Assembly: GCA_030760725.1 (NCBI GenBank)
Contig: JASWHV010000016.1
Location: forward strand, 19,893,084-19,957,083
Reading direction: 5' to 3'
Length of the DNA stretch: 64,000 bases
Source: Neostapfia colusana
Lineage: Eukaryota > Streptophyta > Magnoliopsida > Poales > Poaceae
The translations under genes and the position numbers were made by a program. Of the stretch, positions 53,453 through 62,387 are shown one piece after another; position 1 is the stretch's first letter; each line of letters opens with the position of its first letter. The notes beneath the pieces were generated by a model. That model did not search any database. It was not told the DNA's origin and saw only the letters and a program-made list of their open reading frames with translations.

Positions 53453-53756
53453 TGTGCGTGTGTGCTAGCAAGGACACGTTCAAGGGCTGAACGTGTACTT
53501 GATGCTTAGTCTACGCCCGCGAGTGTGGACTAAACTTATTTTGATGTAAACATGTTCATAAACGTGTTTATGTAATAAAGCTTCCGCTTCCGCTTTGTAC
53601 CTTTGACGTGTGTTATACGGTGCTGTGCAACGCAGCACCCCTCAGCGTGATCCTGGCTCGACAGGACCAAATGGGGTCGTGTCAGGCACCACCCAATGCG
53701 ATTCCCGGGCGAGGTGCCCCGTCCCCGTGAGTGAACCGGGACGACGGGCCCTCACG

Positions 53757-55423
53757 GCGACGTCCCCCTGAAGGTCGTCCAAGTCAGCGCCGATGCTGCC
53801 CAGACCACCCGGGTAGCCGGGGGCCTGGACAGCAAATAGGAAGGCGTGGTCATCACCTTCCTCCGGCACAACGACGACGTGTTTGCATGGCAACCGTCGC
53901 AGATGCCGGGGATCCCTAGGGAGGTGATCGAGCACCACCTGAAGATCTTCCCCGACGGCCGGCCAGTCCAACAGAAGCCTCACAAGCAGTCCATCGAGCA
54001 GCAGAACTTCATCCGAGAAGAAATCAAGAAGCTGCTAGACGCTGTCTTCATACGGGAAGTCCACCACCCCCGGTGGCTGGCGAACCCCGTCTTGTCCCGA
54101 AAGCCGGCGGGAAGCTCCGGATGTGCATCGACTACACCAGTCTCAATAAGGCATGTCCCAAAGATCCATTCCCCCTCCCTAGAATAGATCAAATAGTAGA
54201 CTCGACATCAGGCTGTGATATGCTATGCTTCTTAGACGCCTACTCGGGTTTTCATCAGATCCCTATGTCTAGAGAAAATGAAGAGCACACTTCCTTCATC
54301 ACAGTAGACGGCCGGTATTGTTATGTCTCTATGCCTTATGGCTTAAAGAATGCTCTCCCCACCTTTGTCTGTGCAAACAAAACCTTTGGGGAGCTAATAA
54401 GAGACTTAGTCGAGGTGTATGTCTATGACATCATTGTCAAGGTCAGGCAGAGTTCATCCTTGTTAGATAACCTAGCCCTAGTCTTTGACAAACTGCGCTC
54501 CACGCGCACCAAGCTGAACCCCGACAAGTGTGTGTTTGGCATATCCTATGGGAAGCTCCTAGGATTCCTGGTCTCACACCGAGGAATTGAGGCCAACCTA
54601 GAGAAGATCAAGGCCATCGACCTGATGCGGCCCCCCCCCGCCCGCATCAAAGATGTCCAGAAACTCACGGGATGCCTAGCCGCGCTGAGTCGGTTCATAC
54701 CAAGGCTAGCAGAGCGAGCGCTCCCCTTCTTTAAGCTCCTGCGCAAATCCGGTCCATTTGCTTGGACCGACGAAGCAGAAGAAGCTTTCCAGGAGTTGAA
54801 GAAGCTCCTGACGACCCTACCCATCATGGTAGCCCCCGAGCCCGAAGAGCATTTGTTGCACTACATCGCGGCAACAACTGAGGTGGTGAGCATGGTCCTC
54901 GTCGCAGAACGGCCGGACCCCTCGTCACCGCAGCCTGCTCCGATAGCAGAAGACAAGCACCAGGAGACCCCGGAGGTCCAAGACGACCTCCCGGACCTCC
55001 AAGACAACCTCCCGGAGGTCCGACGGGACCTCCCAGAGCTCCAAGACAATCTCCCGGAGGTCCAACGGGACCTCCCGGAGCTCCAGGATAACCCCCCGAA
55101 GGTCCAAGACGGCCTAGGAGCCTTCGAGTCCCAGCTCCCGGAGGCTCCCCTGGACCCATATACCTCTGGTCGGCCTGAGCCAATGGATGAGGACATCTCA
55201 GGCCCTGGTGGAGGGTCCGGACCATCCAGAGGCCTGTCTACTACATCAGCGAAGTCCTCCACGACGCCAAGACAAGGTACCTGGAGGTCCACAAACTGTT
55301 GTATGCAGTACTCATGGCATCCAGGAAGTTCCGCCACTACTTTCAATTCCACCGGATCTCGGTGGTCACCTCCTACCCGCTGAAGGCGATCCTTCACAGC
55401 CCCAACACGACCGGCAATGTCGC
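53757..55423 (+). pseudogene. RT and start of RNase H of copy F
   Basis: After the TSD the frame reads KVVQVSADAAQTTRVAGG, meets a TAG at 53837-53839, then TFLRHNDDVFAWQPSQMPG and on to RT. A 1-base loss near 54092 shifts into the main open frame (54073-55383) with CIDYTSLNKACPKDPFPLPR, FLDAYSGFHQI and MPYGLKNA. The catalytic motif reads VYVYDIIV at residue about 118, so one of the two essential Asp residues is Tyr. RT thumb/connection (CLAALSRFIPRLAERALPFF) follows, then a repetitive linker and the start of RNase H (YYISEVLHDAKT, in another frame), cut off by element G. Confidence 0.85.
54976..55110 (+). repeat. 21-bp (7-residue) repeats inside the RT-RNase H linker of F
   Basis: Tandem units encode LPELQDN and LPEVQRD alternately, about six copies, within a Pro/Glu/Asp-rich linker that ends GRPEPMDEDI. 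It sits between VLVAERP and the IQRPVYYISEV segment of RNase H. Confidence 0.8.
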
Positions 55424-56532
55424 TGTCGGTACCCGCGATATGGGGTACCCCTGCGCACAGGGAAAATTCCTAAGGATCTCGCACTTCTCTGCAGGGAGAG
55501 CTCCGAAGGCGCCACACGTCCGGCGGGGCCGGACCTCCCTCTCCTCAGAGGAGAGCTCCGGGCTCGCCAGGTGGCCTGCAGAAGCCGGACCTCCCCCTCC
55601 ACGGGAGAGAGGTCCGAAGGTGCCACGTATCCAGCGGAGCTGGACCTCCCTTTCCTCAGAGAGGAGCTCCGGGCTCGCCGCGTGGCCTACAGAAGCCGGA
55701 CCTCCCCCTCAGAGGGGAGAGGTCCGAAGGCTCCACGTGTCCTGCGGGGCCGGACCCCCCTCTCCTCTGAGGAGGGCTCCCGGCCCGCCACGTGGCCAGC
55801 AGAACGGCGCTGCCTGCCCCCGAGCTATAGGCAGCGGGCGTAAAGACGGCCCATACCTTGCCCGTACAAGGTATTCAAGGCCCACGCCTTCCCAAGATGC
55901 AGAGACGCGGAGCACGCCTCTGTCAGGTGCCGTTGCGCCCAGTCGCATCACAGACTGGCGCGCAGTGTCAGAGCCTGCCAACCAATAAACGCAGCGACAA
56001 GACATCCCATGCCGCCCCCGCCGTCATCAACCACTACGACTAGCATGCGGCATGGGCAGGGCTGCAAGACAAAGACTCAGAAGCCTTCGCCAGAGACAAC
56101 TACCGGCATAACTGCAGATACGGTAGATAACAGTCAATCTCCCAGGGACCACCTGTCGGGTCCCGGGCCCCCCTTGTAAGCCACCCGAGTCTTGGACTAT
56201 AAAAGGCTCGGGTAGGCGACGTTAGCAAGGGCTCGCACTCTAGCCATTCGCACCCTGGGTTCGCACTCCAGCAACTCATACGCTAGACATCAGTCATCCC
56301 CAAGCTCAGGACTCCGGTTCTGAGCAGCAAGCAATACAGCGAGCACCTCAGCTCACCGTGGAAGTACGGTTTTACGCTCCGGCGGCCCGAACCACGTAAA
56401 ACCTGCCGTGTCAAGCTCTTACTAACTCGTCCATACGCTCAAGCTCTCCGCAAGTGACTAGCCCCTCCGAAAAAGAACCTCCGCGGGCTGCCCAGTGCAG
56501 GTCCGGGGGAAGTGTCGACCGAACACTTCGAC
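55424..56532 (+). repeat. 5' LTR of G
   Basis: The 1109-bp LTR reads TGTCGGTACC to CTTCGACA. The CACGTG array (about 55495-55800) has several decayed cores (CCACACGTCC, CCAGGTGGCC). The TATA box is at 56198-56204. Confidence 0.92.
56198..56204 (+). promoter_or_regulatory. TATA box of G 5' LTR
   Basis: TATAAAA in GGACTATAAAAGGCTCGGG. It is the promoter expected for the intact gag of G. Confidence 0.7.
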
Positions 56533-56589
56533 ATTTGGCGCGCCAGGAAGGGGGCTTTTCCCTTGCGCGACGAGTTTCCGCCGACGAAG

Positions 56590-58323
56590 ATGACCAAGCT
56601 TCCTTCAGCGGCAAACTCTCCTCCTCCGCGTTCACGGCGAACCGTGACCAGCGGGGAGTACATGTCGACGCACTCAGGACGGAGTGTGTCGGCACAAGCT
56701 GGTAGCCAACAGCCGACTCCGGCAATGCACGCTCCGACCAGCGTGAGATCTTCTGCAGCGCTGAGCGTACACCATGGGGGTGCGCTAGCTGCAGCAAGAG
56801 CACTACTGCACAACCCACCTGCTGGGGATGCACCCCATTCAGCGACCCAGCAGTGGGTCCGCGAGGTGGACCGCCTCGTCGTCGCCGCCGTGAACCCTCG
56901 GTTTCGGCGAGGGCGACGCCCCGGCCAACCGGCTGTGTCGCTGACGCGCACGCCAACGGTTGACGGGCAGACGGCGGATTCCAGCTCCTCCAGGCTCCCG
57001 TCGACGGACCTGAGAAAGGAGCTGGAACGGTGCCACTTGGGTCAGGATGCCCGGGTGTACCTCGAGCGACGTCGAGAAAGGCGTCGCAACCAAGAGACTG
57101 GCGAAAGCATGACGTCTGCCTCGACCCAGCCTGGAGGGCAGATCTTCGCCACGCGAGCCCTGCCCCAGGCATATGCCGCGCAGCATATGCCAGAACCATA
57201 TGCACTGCAAGCGGCGCCCCCGGTCTATGGTGCAGCCTTGCCCATGCCGGGGTACATGGTGCCAAGTGCGAACCAAGCGTTCACAGCACCAATACCTGCG
57301 GCAACAGGAGCAGGATGTGCGGCCCTTGCACCCCACCTTCACTTCGCGAGGTGGCCACGCAAGTTTCGGCCACACCTGCCTGAAAAGTACGACGGCAGTG
57401 TTAACCCGGCGGAGTTCCTCCAGATCTACTCCACCGCCATACATGCCGCAGGAGGGGATGAGGCTGTCATGGCCAACTACTTCCCCATCGCCTTGACCGG
57501 CCCAGCCCGTTCTTGGCTCATGAATCTCCCTCAGGGTTCCATAACTTCCTGGGGAGAGCTCTGCCGGCAGTTCATCGCCAACTTCGGCAGCTCCTACACC
57601 CGTCCCGGCATGGAGCTTGACCTCCACGCCATCAAGCAACAACCTGGGGAGTCGCTGCGCTCTTTCATCCAGCGGTTCTCCCAGGTACGCAACACCATCC
57701 CGCATATTCAAAGTGCTTCTGTGGTGGTGGCGTTCCGGCAGGGTGTCCAGGACGAGAAAATGCTTGAGAAGCTCGCGACCAGAGAGGTCCGCGACGTCTC
57801 TGAGCTCTTCAGCCTGGCGGACAAATGCGCCAGAGCAGCTGAAGGGCGGAACTGGCACTCTCTGCCGACCTCCGAGTCAGGAGGACAGCCCGGGTCCGGC
57901 GCTGCTTCCTATGGAGGTGGCAAGAAGGCCAAGAACCGTGGAAGTGGCAAGATGAAGTCATCGTCCGCGGCTCCCGTCGCTGCAGCAGCGACGGCTAGTG
58001 GAGCTCGGGGGCCATGCCCCGACAAAAGGCAGCGGCAGTCGCCAGCCCCAGATAGTGACCAGGGCGGGCTATGCCCCGTGCATGGCGCCGGCAACCATAC
58101 TGCTGCCGAGTGCTGGGATATCCAAAGGCTCGCAGAGCGCTTCCGCAAAGGGAGGCAGCAGAGAGCTGAGGCACCGCCCCTCACTCAGAGGGAGGGCAAG
58201 CAGAAAGTCGACGCTTCAGTCAGCGCCGGCCACCAGGTGGGGTTTCAGGAGCCTCAGCGTGTCATGAAGACAGTGCATAACGGTGAGGACTCCAGCTCCG
58301 ATGGTGACGGGCTGGGGCGGTAG
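56590..58323 (+). CDS. gag: Gag polyprotein, Tat/Retand-like (element G)
   Basis: This 577-residue ORF starts MTKLPSAA at 56590. An upstream in-frame Met at 56512 lies inside the LTR and is rejected because the other copies start at MTKLPS. The layout matches element 1: Ala/Pro-rich N-terminus, gag domain (YDGSVNPAEFLQIY, LRSFIQRFSQVRNT, KMLEKLATREVRDVSELF) and variant zinc knuckle CPVHGAGNHTAAEC near residue 495. It ends GLGR-TAG at the deletion junction. It is intact and could supply particle protein, and is the second intact gag in the window. Confidence 0.9.
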   Translation: MTKLPSAANSPPPRSRRTVTSGEYMSTHSGRSVSAQAGSQQPTPAMHAPTSVRSSAALSVHHGGALAAARALLHNPPAGDAPHSATQQWVREVDRLVVAAVNPRFRRGRRPGQPAVSLTRTPTVDGQTADSSSSRLPSTDLRKELERCHLGQDARVYLERRRERRRNQETGESMTSASTQPGGQIFATRALPQAYAAQHMPEPYALQAAPPVYGAALPMPGYMVPSANQAFTAPIPAATGAGCAALAPHLHFARWPRKFRPHLPEKYDGSVNPAEFLQIYSTAIHAAGGDEAVMANYFPIALTGPARSWLMNLPQGSITSWGELCRQFIANFGSSYTRPGMELDLHAIKQQPGESLRSFIQRFSQVRNTIPHIQSASVVVAFRQGVQDEKMLEKLATREVRDVSELFSLADKCARAAEGRNWHSLPTSESGGQPGSGAASYGGGKKAKNRGSGKMKSSSAAPVAAAATASGARGPCPDKRQRQSPAPDSDQGGLCPVHGAGNHTAAECWDIQRLAERFRKGRQQRAEAPPLTQREGKQKVDASVSAGHQVGFQEPQRVMKTVHNGEDSSSDGDGLGR

Positions 58324-58990
58324 CCGACTGTGGCTGCCGTCCCAGGTCAGTGGAGGCTGCACTGCTGCGGCGTCAACCTTGGAGAAGCTCCAAGTAGTCG
58401 CAGCAGCCCAAGCACCAATCACAACGGTGCAAGATCGGGCCAGCCCTACCCGAGAGCATGCCTCCGTGCCTCGGTCATACCTCCTGGGGGCCGCCCAAGG
58501 TATGTCAACCCCTTGAAGGCCTTGCCAGAAGGGGAAGACGACTTGGGTCTTCCAAGACGAGCCCGGGTCCACCTACCCCTTAAAGGCCTTAGCCAGAAGG
58601 GGAGAACTCCCCGGGGGCGCCCAGGAGAAGTCGTGCAGGACCCGATCCAGCGTGAAGATGACAACCTCGTCGACGAGGCTCGGCTGCAGGTAACACCCCA
58701 CAACGCACGGTCTCGGCTGCTGCTCTAGCACTACCGCCAAAGAACCAAACGCGTCAGGGACCTGCAGAAGGGCAACCTGGTGTCGCGGCACGCACTTTCC
58801 CGAGAAGGACCTATAAACTCTCCCCCAGCCGGGAAGGTCCCTTCCGAATCACGAAAGCTGCCGCCCCAGGTACACATGCCTTTCAACCGAGTGTGGGATC
58901 CGTTCCCAAAACCCTTGGCATGGAGCAACACTGTAAGTCCTACTCCCCGAGCATTAGTAGAACAGGGTCATTCCCTTCTGTAATAAATCA
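58324..58990 (+). pseudogene. Protease-tail/hinge and integrase C-terminal relic of G
   Basis: After the gag stop, CAGTGGAGGCTGCACTGCTG aligns with the end of protease in F. The hinge follows, then the integrase end: HALSREGPINSPPAGKVPSE and VWDPFPKPLAWS in the frame at 58780-58983. The junction sequence is the same as in C, D and E. Confidence 0.75.
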
Positions 58991-59835
58991 CATAGAATTT
59001 AGGAACAGCGCTTGGGGCAGATAAGTCTCAAGGGACGGTCCAGGACTACGTCCAGCTTAGCCTGGTTCCGACCCTAAGCGCGTAGAGTCTTGCTTCCCTT
59101 GTAGACTAGGCAGGTCATTGCCTCCATTTACAGCCAGACTTCCACCAATGGGCATGAACACAGAAACTTGTTCTACTTCGCTCTCTCTCATGTGCTCATT
59201 TAAATTATGCATTAATTTTTATGATCGCACTATCTATGTATGTTCATCGTACATCTAGCTCCCTCTCCCCCGCGCTCATCCATAGTCAGCATTCGCTATC
59301 CTACCGAGGGCGGTCGCGCTTGAGGCACCTGCCGATGGCCAAGTGAGTCTCTCGGGCCTCCCCCAGTCAGGTGTTGCGGTGCCAGTTGGTCACCTCCAGG
59401 AAAGGCCTGCGTTGTGCATGGGGGGTCCAGGGTGGGTATCCCGCTTAGCCGGCTCCGTGCCCAAAGCGTGCGCATCCTGCCCTCCGGAGGTACAGGGGAG
59501 TACAACCGCTTTGCCTGGTCATGAACTCTAAGCACGTGCACTCTGCTTCCCCGGCGCACGGCCCGGTACTAGGGATCGGACGGCCATACCCGGACCTCGG
59601 AGGGAGCCGGAGCTCCGGCGCCTCGCGCACAGAATTGCCCAAGCCCCGTATAACGGATCAGAATCGTAAGCCGAATAAGACTAGGAGACGGGAGGGGAGG
59701 ACCCCCCGAGGAGAATTAGGTTTCCTCTGACTGTGTGCAGGACCTCCAGGTTACAGCAACGGGGACTGCATGAAGCGGGGGGAAAGGAGCTACCAACTAC
59801 TCCGGCCTAGGACTGGAAGGACCAGGTCCCGCCCC
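58991..59835. other. Element G internal non-coding region
   Basis: It is homologous to 3246-4094. I see no gene. Confidence 0.6.
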
Positions 59836-59839
59836 TTCA

Positions 59840-60075
59840 GCAGGGGCGAGGCCCGAAGGCCCCACGTGTCCAGCGGGCCCGGAGCTCCCGCCTCCCCTGA
59901 GGGCGGCTCCGGACTCGCCACGTGGCAGGTGGAAACTGGACCTCCCCCTCAGCGGGGGGGGGGGGGGGGGGGGGGGGCTCCGAAAGCCCTACGTGCCCAG
60001 CAGGGCCAGAGCTCCCGCCTCCTCAGGAGGGGCTCCGGGCCCGCCACGTGGCCGGCAGATCTGGACCTCCCCATA
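59840..60075 (+). repeat. Internal CACGTG array of G, with poly(G)24
   Basis: The cores are CCACGTGTCC, CCACGTGGCA, CTACGTGCCC and CCACGTGGCC. A 24-base G run occupies 59954-59977, where sister arrays have GGGGGGAGGG-like sequence. Confidence 0.7.
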
Positions 60076-60310
60076 GGGCGAGATCCGGAGACCCCCGGGG
60101 GCCCCTAACACAGTTAGGACCCAGGGAAGGTGTCTGTGCAGAGCTCCGAGATTGGAGAAGGCCTCTGAGTACCTTGCGGAGCTAAGGACTCAGTCAGGCA
60201 AAGCCAAGAAGGAGAGAAAAGGCATCACAAACACAAACATTCAAGAGAGTCTATTTATGCGAGGCTCCATGAGCTGGACTACAGACTCGATAAAAAGGGA
60301 GAAACAAGTC

Positions 60311-62045
60311 CTAGGGTCCTCCCGGCTCACGCCGGAACCTAGCGGCTACAAGGGTGGCCACATCCTCGACCTCAGCCCTGGCAGCTTCCTCCCGCTCCGT
60401 GGCTGGGCCCTCTCTCACTGGCTCCAGGGAGAAAGAAGGGTCGCGGCTCTTGAAGCGTGCCAGCACATGTGAGGCGACCTCTAAGGCCATGCCGCGTCCC
60501 TCGGCCTCAAGCTCGCTGGCGACCACCGAGTCTAGCCTGTCCAGCTTGGCGCCGATCGACTCCAGCGCGGGGATCACCTCCGCCACCTTCAACGCAGGAG
60601 CCGCTGCCCTCACCGGACTGAAGCCAAGAGGGATCAGGGCGGACCCCGCTCGATTAACGAAGCTTGAGACCGCATGCGTGTCGGAGGACCGCAAGGCCGA
60701 GAGCTCCTCCACCTCGCAGGGCCTCTTGGTTTCTCTCGGAGAATTCCTTCTCCTTGGCCGCCAGGGAGCTTTCCCGAAGGTGGAGAGTCTTGGCGAGCCG
60801 CTCCAACTCAGAAGCCTTGAAGTCGGCGGCCAACTCCCGATCTAGGACAGCCCGGCGTTCGCGGGAGACCTATCCCTCCCTCATGTCGAGGTCTGCCTTC
60901 TGAATCTCTAGCTCCTTGATCCGAGCTCGAAGGTCATCCTCACCCGCCGCCAGCTGCGCAGCGACCCTCTCCGCCTCGGCTGCCGCGGAACGCTCCCGTT
61001 CCTCAACGACAAGTTTACGGCGCTCCAACAGCTGCCGTATCTCCTCAGCGTCAGAGAGGCTCTCCTCGGCCCGGGCGTGTCCCTCCAGGGCCTCCCTGTT
61101 GATCCGCTGCGATTCGGCGTCCATGCGGTCGACAGACCGCTTCAGCCGGTCGAGGAGCACTTCCCTGAAGTCAAGCAACTCCTGCCTGGAGTTAGCTCGC
61201 TCTTGACCTTCGCGGTCCGCTCCCGCAAAAGGTTCCCCCAGGTGAGGAGGCGATCCCGTTCAACCGTATGCTCCTCCCGCTCGCGACCTAGTGCGGCCAA
61301 GACTTGCTGGACGCTCGTTTCGGCAAGCGCGAAGGCATCCACCAGGGGCAATGGAGCAGCAGAGGCCGGGGCAGCTCCCCGACCTCCTCCATCACCTCGT
61401 CCTCAAGAGGAGTCGATGCACCAGCGACCGAGACGAGACGCCGGTCAGGAGAAGCTGGCGCCGGGGCTCCGGCAGCCGGACCTGCCGGACTCTCTCTAGC
61501 TTCTGGCTTCTTGACCTGTTGAGAAGGACGAGCCAGGGAAGGCGGTGCTGGAATAAAGGCCGGGCCGCCTGGTGAAGGGTCAACCTGCGCTGGCCTGGGG
61601 GCCGCGGCGGCCGTCTCGGCAGGAAGAGATGACACCTCCACGGAGTCCGGGCACACCGGAACAGGAGAAGCTCGCGCTGACTTGGGGGCCGCGGCAGCTG
61701 TCCCTGTTTCCGAGCGCAACGGCGCAGACTCCCCGCCAGTCGGGGATGGCCGGGAAGCGCGAACACTCCAGCGGGCTCTGAACCCCGACTTCCGAGCCGG
61801 GGTAGGACTCCCAGAGCCCGCCGCCGTCACTGACGGCCGCTCCGCAGTCGCTTGAACTGGCGGAACAGGGGACGCCCCAGAAGCTCCCCTCAATGCATCA
61901 GCCCGGGGCCTCTTGGAGTCGCCACCGGAAGGAGTGCCATCTCCAAAAACAGGAGATGCAGGCACCCCAGGTTCTCGACTTGGCACAGACGCCGCCACTG
62001 GAGGAGATCGAGCGCGCTTCTTCTCTGGTGGGGGTTGGAGGCCAT
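60311..62045 (-). pseudogene. Antisense aORF of G, short form, frameshifted
   Basis: The start ATG at 62045 reads MASNPHQRRS because one base is missing compared with H and D. The frame with VPSREPGVPASPVFGDGTP continues in 61288-61998. Other shifts occur near 61290 and 61190, and around 60710-60870. The C-terminal domain (60311-60712: GSALIPLGF, SELEAEGRG, end FRREPGGP) is intact. Overall organisation equals element 1. Confidence 0.78.
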
Positions 62046-62387
62046 GACGAGGGAGGACTCAAAGGCAAGAAGACAAAGGCACAAGAGTCCAAGAAAAAGC
62101 GCTGGGAAGTGCGAAGGGAAGCCGCAATGTGGGTAAGATCCCCTCTAAAAACTTCCCGGGTGCAATTCCAAGCGATTCGAAACTCTTCGAATACGCCGCA
62201 TCGGCAACCGCTTCGGCTCCAAGACCGAGCGCCGATGACAGGTGGACCCAAGCCGCCCTACTGAAGCGGTGGGTCAAGGAGTCAGTCTCCTAAGAAGACA
62301 AGCCGGCAAGGCACTCCGGCGGTTCCCGAAGAAAGCGCCGCAACGTGCAGAAGTGGTAGTCTTGGGAACCGCCTCAGTAAAAGCAAC
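62046..62387. other. Leader of aORF in G, cut by H
   Basis: It is homologous to 6350-6660 and stops at GTAAAAGCAAC, where H is inserted. The TSD candidate is GCAAC (62383-62387). Confidence 0.65.

Larger units (their letters stand above)
45173..53756 (+). mobile_element. 8.6-kb insertion of two diverged Tekay-type LTR-like units
   Basis: The insertion starts TGTAAAGGCCCC, ends GGGCCCTCACG and is flanked by GCGAC. Its ends form a short inverted repeat as LTRs do. No gag or pol is visible anywhere. It consists of unit 1 (45173-49644) and unit 2 (49645-53756), which match each other in order but with much divergence. Both carry the TTGCTGAG...GCTCA signature found in the Tekay-like LTRs. It may be a large retrotransposon derivative. 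Confidence 0.65.
49645..53756 (+). repeat. LTR-like unit 2 (Tekay-type)
   Basis: It starts TGTAAGGGCCTC and repeats the unit 1 landmarks in order: GTGGGACCCACATGTCA at about 50255, a GC-rich leader with TCTTAAGGCG near 50402, ACTTTGGCTAGAAAGCTCC near 51522, AAGCCCCGGTTTGCAT near 52275, GGGACCGGTTCAATATTTGG near 52822, GCGTTTCTTGTTTGATTGCG near 53137, GAGACGGGTCAGACTTGCTG near 53304, and a hairpin GGTGCTG..CAGCACC near 53611-53640. It ends GGGCCCTCACG. Confidence 0.65.
55424..62387 (+). mobile_element. Element G: Tat/Retand-like deletion copy, right end outside window
   Basis: In plus orientation it holds 5' LTR (55424-56532), PBS (56535-56552), intact gag (56590-58323), protease tail and integrase relic (to about 58990), non-coding DNA, CACGTG array, broken antisense aORF (60311-62045) and leader, interrupted at 62388 by H. 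It is inserted in RNase H of copy F. The left TSD candidate is GTCGC (55419-55423). Confidence 0.85.

Noticed and set aside
56512..56589. Upstream Met that would lengthen gag of G to 603 residues
   Set aside because: It lies within the LTR end and PBS. All other copies start at MTKLPS.
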